Shown here piece after piece: positions 41,738 through 53,796 of a DNA stretch of 64,000 nt. This DNA is from Acanthochlamys bracteata. Taxonomy: Eukaryota; Streptophyta; Magnoliopsida; Pandanales; Velloziaceae. Position numbers and translations under genes: made by a program. Below the pieces are notes generated by a model. It was not told the origin of the DNA. It ran no database searches and saw only the letters and a list, made by a program, of their open reading frames with translations. The first letter of the stretch is position 1. Each line of letters opens with the position of its first letter. Location: positions 11,904,001-11,968,000 of the forward strand of contig CM034127.1 of NCBI GenBank assembly GCA_019914995.1. Reading direction: 5' to 3'.

Positions 41738-43397
41738 CTGCAAACATAAGGATGGCATTTAGAATTGCCGAAAAGATGTAAACAGCAATGCAAATACTAT
41801 AGTAGGTACTCTTCCATGATCATTTAATCAAAAGACGTGCATAACTGTCCATACAGAAAAAAATTTAGCAAATCACATTTTTCACAGAAGCAAATGTGTA
41901 ATTTTTTATAAGAGATGACAAACGAAAAAAAAAAAAAAACAGGTAGCAGATATGTACTTGTCTACAAGAGAAGACAATTGGGAAATTTTTTTTTAGAATC
42001 TTAATACACATAATACTAGTTCATATATACCATTAACAATTAGTAACAAAGAAACTAGGTCTCAGAAATTTTCTCATCTCCATTTGACCAGATAGATCCC
42101 TAGAGGTCAGTGTTAAGCTTACAACAAAGAAGATTGTCAATCCGACAACAAAGAGGAGCAAATAACAGTCATTGATAAGTTTCAATGAACCAGAAGGGCA
42201 TAACTATGCTTAGTATGGCATACACATCCTTAGCTGATTTTCACTTGTAAATTACTCATACACTCATAACGTAGAACCCCATACAAGCAAGGTGCGTGAA
42301 ACACAAAGGAAGATCATATTAAAAGAACTTACACACATGCTCTCAATAGTTCATTGGCAACTATCTAAAGATATAAAACGTAATACAGTACCTAATATTT
42401 TTTTTGTGACAAAAGTTATCATTTTTCCCTTTTGTTTATGAGATGGGAGTCCACGATAAAAGGTTTAGTTCTAATACAGTTATATGCAAGCTATACTTTG
42501 TTCTTTTAAGGTAGAGGCAAGATGGTGTCCGGTGCTCATTCATTTTTTGCCAAGACCAATTGAGAAGAATATCACAACTATAGCCTTTAAATAAGAAAAT
42601 CAAGAGCTATCATACCTTGACCACTACTAACAAATGCAAAGTAGAATCTAAGGAATGTATCTCATTAAGTAGAGTAGAGCGTGCACAACTGTAATCAAGC
42701 TTATGTACAAGAATCGATTGTTTGAACTCGGATCATGTAAAGAATTTGCATGCATTCAGAATAAAGCAACTTTGTCATACAAGTGACCATCACATTTATG
42801 GCTATAAACTTACCTAACTCTGAAAAGCCAAAACAAAGCTTACATCATATATTTTGGAGTAATTAAATCCTTCCTACTAGGTAGCACCGTACGAAAAGAA
42901 CAAAAGAAAAAAAGTGCACAGTACAAAACTATATTCCTCGCACATGATTAGCCAGCTTAAGTGCATCTACTTGAACAGTAGATTGAGCTACAAGCACATA
43001 CTCCTCAATTGGCGCAAATTCATAAACATAACCGTTTCAGAAACGAGCAACTATGTTAAGAAATCAGCTCTAGGGGGAAAAAAGATCTTTTTTCTAATTT
43101 AGAATGGACGTTCCATCCATCTGAAACTAACCAAAATTCTTCGAACTATAACATTATTTTGAACTGAATGGATATCGAGATCAAGCGATAAGACAAGGCA
43201 TTCAACAATAATAGCTACAAGGAAGAAAAAAAAATCTAATCAATTTAAGTTAGTAAAAGTCAAAACAAACAAATTTACCTGCCAACTTATGAATAGATGA
43301 TCATCAAATATAAAACATCCTACTAAAATTTGATCAAATCAACACATTTCATCAACAACAACAGAAAATTCAAGTAAAGAATTTCATCAGAGCTCAC
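41738..43397 (-). other. 5'-UTR intron of the F-box gene
   Basis: Donor TTCTG|GTGAGC at 43398/43397 and acceptor TTTGCAG|GAAGG at 41738/41737. The first exon would be about 43398-43600. Frames inside the intron (for example 42914-43102) are unsupported. Inferred from splice motifs only. Confidence 0.55.
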
Positions 43398-43600
43398 CAG
43401 AAGAAAGATAAAACTCCCAGATTTAGCAATCTTCTGAGCTTGCAGAGATCACTAGATCGCGATCTTCCATCGGTGGGAGTGAAAACCTTCTGGTTCAATC
43501 AAAAGCTTTATAAATAGAATACGATTAGAGCAAAAAAAGATGTGATTTTTCTGAGAAATACGATCTGAAATGAATTTGTTGGTTGAGAAAAGACAGCAGA

Positions 43601-46234
43601 CTGGAGACCGTTCTAACAGGTGCAGACTACGGACTCGAAGAGATTATTTATATTATTACGGAAAGCAATTGCGAAGTAAGACCATTTTACTTTCGTGTTG
43701 CAAAGCCCATGTGGCCATGACTTCTAAAATAATTGGCTTAATTTGGCCCAGCCCAACTTGACTCTTGATACGTTGATGCTTGTTGGGAGTTGATGATAAA
43801 GAACCTAACAAAGAAACAAGTCATTTAGATTGATTGGTTTTGCGAATATTTGCATAAAAATTGCGTCCATTTGTTTAGATTGCAAAATGTTCCAAACATG
43901 ATTGTCCACCAATTACGATATCAGTTGCGCTACATATTCCGATATACACCTTAACTTGTATGCTATTTATAGACTCTCATAAGAGAACTATTTGATGTTA
44001 CTTATTTTTTTATTTTAATTTTAATTTTATATTTTTTAATAAAATTTTTTAAATATTTTATAAAATTTTTGAAAATAAGTACAAAAAATTCAATATTATA
44101 AAATTTTATTATTATTTATTATGTCGAATAAATATAGCTCATATAAAAAAATTATAAAATATTTTTCGTTTTCAAATTTTCTTTTTTGTAATAAGCATTC
44201 TCGAATATCACTCAAAACTTCACCAAAATAATTCACTAAACTAATATATAGTTCGATACAAAACTCATTGCAAAAATCAATAATCGATCGGTAGAAGAGG
44301 GATGTCAGGTGAAACACCAATTAGGATTATTTAGGAGACAATAAGTTACAAGTAAAGCTCCTATGATTCATAAATATTATAAAATCGTGAAAGAAAAGCT
44401 CTACACAAATTAGGACTCTCATAAGAGACCATAATTTACGGGTACGCTTTCTATGTTTCACAAATATTACAAATCCGTGAAACAAAAGGCACTACTTTTG
44501 GTTACCAATCTATAGTTCTTTTGCAACTGAATTTATATCTAAACTCGTGACACGTAGAGGTGCAAAAACAAAAGTGGCCAGACAAAATAAAAGGAGCGTT
44601 TGATAGTGTTTATGAAATAAATTTTTTTTAAAATGAAAAATATTTTTATTTTTTTTTAAAAACGAGTTTTATTATTTTTACTTTCAAAAAATAAAAATAA
44701 AAATATGCAATAAGAAGATCTCACTTCGTAAAATTTTTCTACACTATCTAAATTTTTAAATAAATTTTTAAATATTTATAAAATATATACTAAAAAACGT
44801 GAAATGAATAAAAGTTGAAAAGCTGCTTTTGATAAGCAGTGCCAAACGCAGCCGAACAAATCGAGTTTGATCGGTCCGGTCAACAATTTTTGAATCCGGC
44901 CCTACTTATTTGTTTGTCTCAATTTTTCTATTTTTTGTAATAATAAACAAAGCTAAAAAAATTAAAAATTAAAAATAGTATCAGTAATGATGTCATTATA
45001 ATTGTTGTCTCTATTATTTAAAATTCTTTTCTTTTAGCAAAATTTTTTATTCTAAATTGATCAATCAACTATCAAGGATCTTGACTGATCAACTACCAAT
45101 GGTTAATATTAACCGATCAATTTGTACGACAATCGAATGGACAGGTCGTGACCCGACTGTTTGGCTGAGCCGCAAGCTCGCCTGTTCAATCGGCACATAT
45201 TTTCATCTCTAGTGATACGCAGCATAGGACTGCTCTGAGTACAAACACGGGGATGCCAAGTCTTAATAACTCCTGATACTTAAAAGTAGAACATGCATAT
45301 GCAGGTAGTGATGGTGGGAGTACTAGACTCCTAGTACTACATACAAGGCAAGTAGGATTCAGCTGGCATTCCACATTATAACACATGACATTGCTCCAAT
45401 CCTCATTCTGATTGCTGCAGCTCTCAACAATCTTCATGCAGACTTCCATGTGTCAGCTTTCTCCTTCTTTTTCATTTCTCCTCCACCACCATGGTGATGG
45501 ACACACAACAGTGCAGAACATGCTTTTCCTTCCCTTTTCTGGTAACCCATATGCTGCTCCAGCTCCACCATCTTAGTAAGCATTCCTCAAAACATGAGAC
45601 AGTTATGAACTACATCAGGGTTAAGTTGGCCCTTATACTCGGTAGTTCATAATTTTTCCATAGTTATATTCGACAATGTATACCACATTAGATATGATGT
45701 CTTCGTATATGTTTTTGGATCCTCTACAGAAACCTAGTCAAATGAAATTGGCCTATTATGTATCTGCACTCAAATGCCTAACTTATCAAAGATGCAGAGG
45801 CAAGGAGTTTACGAAACCACATGAAAGATGTAGAGTAATAAACCAAAATCAGACACATGACCGACTTAAATCATACACATCGTTGTTTCCTTCATCTGGT
45901 CTCTCGTTTTTTAAATTCACTGGATATCTTCAAACATCCATTTGGTGTATCTTTACCTTCTCCTCCATTATTAGTTTTTTTTTCTGGTTGCCCTAGCCTC
46001 TGAGGTACATTCGTCCTTTCTAAAAGCTATGTGATAGTGTCAGTTCAATAATTTTAACAAACTCCAAAAGTCATTGTTTGTCACCTTTCATACTTAAGCT
46101 CCCACACAGAATCACTACATGGTAGTCATTTCAGAACTTGTAGATCCACAAAATCTCTATCAACCACGAGCTTCTCCTTTAGGTCTCCTTCTCAAACGCC
46201 ATCATTTTGCTTAAGTAGCAGAAGAAGAAGAACT
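43601..46234. other. Divergent intergenic region between the F-box and HLH genes
   Basis: F-box promoter with GGCCCAGCCCAA near 43744, AT-rich blocks at about 43985-44110 and 44596-44849, then the HLH-gene promoter. Frames at 45186-45449 and 45676-45996 show no domain. I see no other gene. Confidence 0.4.
44596..44849. repeat. AT-rich MITE-like element, best-preserved copy
   Basis: 254 bp. Left end GCGTTTGATAGTG and right end AGTGCCAAACGC form an imperfect inverted repeat (GCGTTTG/CAAACGC). The interior is A/T tracts with TCGTAAAATTTTTCTA and a small hairpin GCTTTTGATAAGC near the right end. I see no clear target duplication. Confidence 0.6.
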
Positions 46235-46283
46235 ATGAAGGCTTCAAAGAAATTCAGCAACACAGTCAGGAACACCAAAGTTG

Positions 46284-46499
46284 ATGAAGGAGAAGCAGGG
46301 CAGCAGAGAGATTGCAGAGAGAGTGGTAGCTCTACAGAAGCTTTTACCTTCAACTGATGGCGCCGTCACAATCAATGAGATCTTTGATGAAGTTGCAAGC
46401 TATATACTGCTTCTCAGGTCCAGAATTGATATTCTGAAGCATTTGGTGCAGTTCTACTCAGTTAATCCTCCCAAGGAGAATGATACAGCTTCAATCTAA
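46284..46499 (+). CDS. Small atypical HLH-like protein
   Basis: 71 aa from ATG 46284. It reads REIAERVVALQKLLPS, a loop DGAVTINEIFDEVASYI, then LLLRSRIDILKHLVQFY, the pattern of a helix-loop-helix with a second helix/leucine stretch but no proper basic DNA-binding region (only a few charged residues before helix 1). Non-DNA-binding HLH proteins of plants act by titrating bHLH partners in growth control. An upstream ATG at 46235 opens a 40-codon frame (MKASKKFSNTVRNTK...) that overlaps in another frame and stops at 46357. That could be a uORF, or the true N-terminus separated by a one-base error. The exact family is not recognised. Confidence 0.55.
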   Translation: MKEKQGSREIAERVVALQKLLPSTDGAVTINEIFDEVASYILLLRSRIDILKHLVQFYSVNPPKENDTASI

Positions 46500-48939
46500 G
46501 ATTGCATGGAATAAAGGCAGTGTTTCTTACTTTTACTTTGTTTTTTTTTTAACTTTCACAATTTCATTTACTTTTCTATCCTTTAGATATTTGTTATTTT
46601 CTCTTAGTTTATGATTTTTTTGGTTTAATTTTAACTTGTCTGTCTTAAGGAGATAGAATCTGGCTTATCACAGTATTTATTCTCATAACTCCTGACAACT
46701 CCATTTTTGTTAGATAGAGAGGTTGGAGTGATATTACAATCAGATGGTCCATTGGATAGATTACAAAATTGGCATGGAATTGTAAGATTTTAGTTGGAGA
46801 GTTAATGGTTAATTTCTATCTGGAGTTTTGCTTATTTATTTAATTATTTTTCCCAATATTCGTTTTATCACATTTCATATTCTAATGGCACTGTACATAC
46901 ATATAGCATTGAAAATTCTAACTGCAGCTACAAAATTTGGCCATAGAGAAGTTAAAGAAGCTTTCACATAGACATTATAAATCAACTATATATTTTGTAG
47001 AACGATTGCCTAAAGGTTCTTTTGAATCTCATCAGCATTTAATCCTAACTTAGTGATGAAAATATGGAATTTTTAAAATTTTAGAAAATGATTGAATTCC
47101 ATTACATTTTCAACCGAGAAAGAAAAACCTTTACGATGAAGAGATGTTTGGTAGTACTTTTAGAAAAAAAAGCTTTTTTGAAACGAAAAGTATTTTGAGA
47201 ATTTTGAAAAAACGAGTTTTACTTTTTTTAACCTAAAAAATAATAACAAAATCTTACGATGTAAATTTTTCTGAACTTTTTAATTAAAAAAAAATTCTCT
47301 AGAGCATAAAGAAAAACGTGAAATGAAAAGTTATAATAAAAAAGGAATTGAAAAGCACTCCCAACGCCACCAAATTCTTGCAACACAAGTTAGAAAAGTG
47401 GCAGGTACAAAACAAGAAACAAGCTAGATCAATTAAATTGAGACACAAGGAGTGGCAGGCAATAACATTTACTTAGCATATTGATCCAATCAGGTCAAAT
47501 TCAAGCAAATATACCTAACCAGTTACAACTACAAAAAATACAAATAAGCGATGCTTCATATCTCGATGTAAGGAGCATTTTGAGGAGCATACCTAACTTG
47601 GAGTTACACAGCCTTTAAATGAACTACTTAGAAATTCCTCATTGAAATTACAACCTGCAAACATAAAGGCATTAAACAACAGCCCTTTGTAAGAAAACAA
47701 TCATTAAAAGAGGATCTGAAATAATGCCGTGGGCTTCACCTATAAATACAATCTTGTTCATCTCCTTCACTGGATCTTGCCATTTTCGAGCTACTAAGAC
47801 CTCATAAAAATCTCCCACAGACTGTGAAGAGTGGAGCTCACCAGAGTCATGAACATATAGAAATCCTCTACATCTCCTTTACATCGATATATCCATGCCA
47901 TATTCTTATCCCAAAGAATATTGTTAAGCCATGAATGGAACTCGACAAAACATTTGCTAGAAAGAGAATGGTTTTGCGTGGTGTATGATCAAAAAACACT
48001 CTAACTGCATGCCAAAAGAAAACAATAAATTCATCAAACAAACAGCTTTGCTTTAAGTGGTGAAGAAAGACATCCTAGTAAGAGTTCACACACATGTTTG
48101 AAGTTTAACTGTTTATAGCAGACTGAACAGAATATTGCTAAAGCGCAGTATCTTATCCAGTCAATCGGTTGTTTTCACAGAAGCAGAAGTCCCCGACACT
48201 TTTGTCATGACGGATCATGGCAGAGTTGTTTAACTCTCTTCAGTAGTATTTCCACATGAGAAAGGTGTAGACATCACAAACAGATCAATGGTGATTCAAC
48301 ATCTACCCCGGATGGAAAAATTGGGGGTACTGATCCCAACCTTTGTGCCATATGCATGACGATCCAATATTTCATTTAAGTAACCTGACAACAGATGGAT
48401 CGAGCGATTCTAGCAAGATAATTTTACAAGGATGTCCTTTTCTAAGCCTCTAAGAAGTTGTGTTATCATATTTGAGCCGGTCACTGCTGATCAAGTCAAC
48501 CCTGTGTAGTAATGACAACTTCCTGTAACGAAAATCACATATGAAACATCAAGACTGCACATTTACTAAAATTGGATAAGTTCTATGCTAGTCTCTTATG
48601 AAACTAACAAAAGATTGTCCGACCTCAACTAAAACGCCAGTAACAATCACGGACAAGAAAAATGCTCAACCTAAAAAGGAAACAAACAAGATACAAACAC
48701 AGATGAGGAGAATGTAACATACTGCAAATGCACTTTGTCGATATGCTTCAGGAAAAGAGGCAGAGTCGAGACACTCATTAAGAATGCAATTTGTAAAAAG
48801 GAGAATAAGACTCCACTGAATCCCAGCGAAGGCGAATTTTCATAATTAATTAATGATATCTCGAGTTAAAAATAGTAAATACCCTCGTTAACGGGAGCAG
48901 AAACAGGTCGGGTTTTAACGGTACTAGTTGCGAGCTTTT
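46500..48939. other. Intergenic region, no gene recognised
   Basis: HLH 3'-UTR, an AT-rich repeat at 47145-47368, then about 1.5 kb of ordinary-composition DNA (47370-48880) with no long frame on either strand and no RNA gene that I can recognise. It could hold a non-coding transcript. Confidence 0.4.
47145..47368. repeat. AT-rich MITE-like element
   Basis: Left end TGTTTGGTAGTACTTTT, right end AAGCACTCCCAACGCCAC. Interior blocks AAAACGAGTTTTA and AAAAACGTGAAATGAAAAG match those in the copy at 44596-44849. Confidence 0.5.
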
Positions 48940-49290
48940 CTTCTGGCATCCGTGCGACATGATCACGCAACTACCCCGGCGAAGACCTTATCATCAACTT
49001 AGCCCTGATATAATGATATAGGCGTTGCTCGGCTTCCTGAAGCATCGAGCGTAAGGATTTACTCATCCCACCGTTGAGTTGTCATCCAATCAGCGACACA
49101 ATCATAAGTCCAGCAGAGTCTAGGGTCTACGAAAACGCCACCATACGAGTAGGACCACCTCCGGAGAGAGGGATTGGACCGCCTATCGTAGGCGAGACGG
49201 TGGCGGCTGCCTGGCTGGTAGGATTGTGCCGGTCTTCATTATAGAAAGGAAAACCGGTGGAAGGATGGAAGTGGCGAGGTGGGTTCTTAT
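48940..49290 (-). pseudogene. Inverted, truncated pseudogene copy of the PPR gene at 53797
   Basis: On the minus strand this matches the first exon of the PPR gene at 53797: PSTGFPFYNEDRHNP versus PSTGSPFYNENWRNP, then SGGGPTRMVAFS in both. It is clearly dead: CAG has become TAG at 49127-49129, and a stretch of about 30 bases after GGTGGGATGAG is missing. Further indels follow, and similarity ends near ATGCCAG at 48940. It sits about 100 bp from, and head-to-head with, the ATG at 49396, and 4.6 kb from the fuller copy in opposite orientation. Confidence 0.88.
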
Positions 49291-49395
49291 TGGAGCGGAT
49301 TGTTAATAAAAATAATATACCCAACCCTTTGTCGTACACCGTAACGGGCGTTTTAAAACTTTTTTAACTCGAGACTCGATAGTTATTAGTTAGTT

Positions 49396-52300
49396 ATGAA
49401 AATTCGCGGTCGCTGGGATTCAATGGAATCTCTTTCTCCTTCTACGTCGCGGTCTTCGTCGCCGGAGGCGGCGAGACTGTGGAGACCGGCGGCGCAAAGA
49501 AATCTCCGGAACCAGTGGTCTCGTATCCGCGTAGCTGTTGATCGATCTGCTGCCACATCAGCTGAGGGTCTGGCTCACGCCACCGCCCTCGTGAACGCTT
49601 ACCTTAAGCGCAGGTAAGATTTTGGAAAAGTGAAAGTGTGTTAATGAATTGGAGTATTGATTGGAAATGTTTTGGTGTTTTTCGATTTGTTATTAGATAT
49701 TCAAGGGAGATGGATTTGGGAGTTTTGAAGGAGATGCCTGGGATTAAGGACTTGGCTTCTCAAGTTTTGGCAAAAGAGCAGGTGATAATGTTTTATATAG
49801 TTATTGTAATGTTTTCCTTTTCCGTTTGTTGTCGTCTTTTTTCATTTAAAAGATGCTATTAGTAGCTCTGTGAATGAAATGCGAAGTTGAGTGATTTCTA
49901 GGAGAGTGATGTAATAATCTAATGACATATGGAATGCCAGTTGAGTTGTTAAGTAGTGTTTACAATCTAAAGAAGAAATTTGCTGCAAAGTAATCTTCAT
50001 GATAATCAAATGATCTGCATGTGTGGCCAGGTGAAACTACACATTTGTAGCTTAGGTCTCATGTCAGGTGTTACACGACGATCATGTAGACAAATTCTGA
50101 TTTTTTTTATTCTTGAGGTGTCTGTTTGTTTGTTTGATTCGTTGAATTTGATCTGTCCTTGTGCTCATACATTTTTTTGGAAATCTATTGCAGGAAAACT
50201 GTTGCAGGAAGCTTGTGCAAGCTTACCAGGACATGGTATGCAATCTTAGTGTCTCACATAGTGCTCATTGCTAGTTCGACTTTTTAAAATACAATACTCA
50301 TAATATGTTGCAGATGGGATTGCCATGCTTCTAACTAGGATGTAACTTGCAGTAGCGTATTGTTGTGTAGGATAAAAATCAACTCAGTCTACTGAAGCTA
50401 ATTTTATTCATTTCGATTTAAGGACGCCATTGGAGATTTAAAACATTCTCTTTTAATATTTAGGGGTTAGACTACTATAAATAAGTTTTCTATGGTTTTG
50501 CAATATAATTTATTAAATTCTTGTGGATATTACTTGAATAGCTTAAGTAATATACTTTTCTCTCTTTTCAGATTAATCTTAATAAATAGCATCTTGAGAT
50601 TATGTAACCAACAGGAGCCCAAATAAAGTTTCGAGATTTAGAACATTAGATGTGAATTATAGATATTTGCTATAATGTTTGTCGAAACAGGTCAATGTTG
50701 TCACTGACTTGGCTAAAGCTGCTATATCATTGCGGTGTTTTGTCAAAGGTTCGGCTAGTGACTTCCTGATACAGTTCTGTGATTATCCCACCTATGAAAA
50801 CGACTATGGCGATGGTGGTGGGATCCCTGTTTTTTCAGCTTTCCCTATTTCTAGTTTCGGTAAGCACCATTCTGCTTACTTAATATAGTACTTTTAGAGA
50901 TTATCATGTGCCTTTGTCCATGATGCATGCTATGATGATTTTTAGAGCGTCTAGTTCCTCAAATGTTATTCAGGCATGAATCTATGTTATCCTTCAGAAA
51001 AAGTGACTTTTTATTATTTTTTCATTCATGTTAGAATGTGAAGCCAAATCGTCACTTAAACATGAAATGGAGTTCCTACACTTGCAATACATGATAAATC
51101 TGATTGGATGTTGACAATTAGTGAAAATAGCTTTTAAGTTTATTCTGGTTTTCTTAATGCAATTTCAACAGTTCCATAAACTATGCAGTATTTACTGATA
51201 TGCTACTATTGTACTCTTTCCTAGAAAACTTGGCAAAGGAGCTTGTTGAGATGTTTAAGTTAGAGCTTTGTTGGAAGGTATATGGAAGCGGAACTTCTTC
51301 TATTCCTTTGAATAACTTTGTTGACATTTTGCAAAGAAATATCTGCTATATACAACTATCCCTACTACTTTCCATTTTTTGTGTAGGCTTAACTTCAAAC
51401 GATGTCTTTTCTCTTGATGACAAGTTTTAGCTTTCTTATAGTATATGATCTTCCTTACTGGTATTTTAGCTGTACAGCGTCTGATCTTGATAGAGCTACT
51501 TTCAACAAATTATGAACAACAATCCTTAGAAGGGTCAATTGATGTACTTGGTTGGTCAGATGAGCTTTATCCTGGAGAATTTGGTGATATGGAAGCTATT
51601 GATCTTCTGCGTAGTGATAGTTCTGAGGTACTTCCTCCCAGAATAAAAGGTTGGGAAGTAAGTGGGCCTTTGACTTTGCAACATAGTAGCCATTTGAGCC
51701 GTGAGACCCTGGAGGTAAAGTTATATTGATTACTAAATGTCAGTGCTTGTTTAATTGCCTGATCTTATGAGTCAGCAGTGATCTCCTTTCTTTCATGTAC
51801 CTGTTTATTAGGCACTTTTGCATCCTATATTCTCTTTGTTACTTTTGAGTTGTTGGAAAGTAGAAGTACAGATTAAATATCTTGTTTTCAATCCAGTTGA
51901 TAAGACTCAAGCTTTCATCAAATGAGAAACATAGAATTTCATGCCTTATATTGTTTTAATTGTAGAGTCATCCTATTGCTTTGGAGAAGTCAAACTCGGA
52001 TGGGGTAAAGACATCTTTTCTACAATCATAGAAATGAAATCAAGACAATATAATTAGGTTTAGTGTGGAATATGTTTCTTGATGTTTGGACTTAGTCAGT
52101 TGCTGATATTGCCTAGGTTGAGCTTTTAGGCTATATTCATCTTGATGTTGTGTCCTTTTTTTCTGCGGCATATCCAAATATATAACTCTCTTATTTCTCT
52201 TCACCACATCCATTTGTTTCTCGCCACTTAACCATGACTATATCTTGAGCATATTTACCTTTAGATTTGTGATATCGTCATTTCTTATTCTGCTTTTCCT

Positions 52301-52725
52301 TGAGTAGTTTGACCAGTTTTACTTCATTTTACAAGGGGCCAAGCTGTAGATGTTAACTATACATCCAACTTTAAGTCTATAGTTTAGACACCATGAATTT
52401 TATTCTACAGACATAGAGCCGAAGTGATTTTTCTTTTTCTTCCTAATTGTTAGTATGTTACTTTCTCTTGTGCAGGTAGACTTGACAGCATGGCTTGTGG
52501 ATGTAAATATTGATAAACATAGGTGAGGGCCAACCTTGATCAATTCTCTTGAACTTCTCTCATCATTCTTTTGCATCTAAATTTTCTATTTTAGTTATCT
52601 AATAGTTAGAGGTTACTTCTGGCATGCTCTTAGCTATTGTCCTTCCTAAATTTCCTTCTATCAATTGCAGACTTGAGGAAATATTTGCTTTGGTTGAGGA
52701 GGAAATGCGTATCAAACTTTCATGA
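49396..52725 (+). CDS. Conserved plant protein of unknown function, 301 aa
   Basis: Eight exons: 49396-49613, 49697-49781, 50194-50235, 50691-50859, 51225-51277, 51478-51714, 52476-52522 and 52671-52725. All are GT-AG, phases agree and the frame is intact. The N-terminus is basic and Ser-rich (SPSTSRSSSPEAARLWRPAA), then QRNLRNQWSRIRVAV. It continues with MDLGVLKEMPGIKDLA, a Cys-rich helix, a DYGDGGGIPVFSAFPISSFE motif and ELVEMFKLELCWKR. Next is an acidic stretch LGWSDELYPGEF, and it ends EEIFALVEEEMRIKLS. No catalytic motif, membrane segment or known domain is visible. I remember single-copy homologues in Arabidopsis with the same landmarks and no assigned role. Helical content suggests a complex subunit or scaffold, which is inference only. 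Confidence 0.85.
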
Positions 52726-53796
52726 AGACTTGTTAACAAGTTGTCAATGCAACCTACTTGAAGAAGACTACTCATCATGGGAAGCCCTTTCTGAAGCTAA
52801 TCGGGAGAGAGAACAATTCACATACAGAGCTTCAATTGTGATTGCACAATTCTTGACATTATGATTCTGAAGATTGTCTTTGTTGTATCTTCTGCTAGTG
52901 TACATCCTGTGAGGAAATTGATCTACTTGTGCTATTGCTGTTACTAATGAACATTCGTCTGTCTCTATGCCAAAGTGCAGTTGTTCAAAGGCTTTTTGTT
53001 TCATAATTGTTTGTAAGAAACATCTTGTTTTTCTGAGTTTAACAATTTCTTTTTTCTTTTAGAACGCTTTTGTGAATTTATAAAAAGTGAATTTAAATTT
53101 AAAAAGTGAGTTTTGTGTTTCTTATTTAGAATTGAAATTTTAGTTTTAAATTTTAAATTTAAAAAGTAGAACTTTAGACGAAAAATTAAAATTTATATTT
53201 ATATTTAAAAAAATTAAAATTAATAGTAAAATTTTGATTGATAAAAATGAATTTATATTTAAACTTTAAAATAAATAGGCCCTTAGGGATTTCTAAATAC
53301 GAAATTGTTGAAAGAATATTTGATCGGACATTGGCACATGGTATAAACATACACAGTTGCGATCAGCTATTGTAGAAGAACGATGATAACCATTAACGAA
53401 GCTCATCTATTTCATATAATAATCAGCTATTACCTTTCGTTAATATTCTTAAATAATTTCTGAAATTCATATGTATAAGCAGTTAAGCACTCTACCAATT
53501 TTATCACCAGCTAACAAATTAACATTCAAACTTGATTAAATTTTAAATAATTTTATTCCGCAATGTTTTTCTAAAAATGCTTTTAATTTCTATTAATCCC
53601 CTCCGTATAACAAAAGAAAAAAACTCTTTTCGGAAAAAAGCTAAATAAATAAAATAAAAAAAGAGTTGGAGACACAGCTGGACTGCGTGCTTCTTGCTTC
53701 GTCCGTTCTCCTCTTGCTCGCTCGAATTTCCCTCAGCCTCCTGTTATCGTCGCCGATTCTTTCTTATAAAAGCATAACCTAACCGTTCTCCGTGAC
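52726..53796. other. 3'-UTR of the unknown gene and promoter of the PPR gene
   Basis: Includes an AT-rich, repeat-like stretch at about 53040-53285 resembling the dispersed family, and the PPR promoter on the right. No coding signal. Confidence 0.4.

Noticed and set aside
41663-41758. Longer N-terminus for the F-box protein (MPSLCLQEGT...)
   Set aside because: The first residues fall upstream of a clear TTTGCAG acceptor, and the F-box follows directly after MSEDWSRG as in the remembered homologue.
45186-45996. Two frames of 87 and 106 codons (45186-45449 on the minus strand, 45676-45996 on the plus strand)
   Set aside because: Cys/Ser-rich random-looking peptides without splice logic, family resemblance or neighbouring exons.
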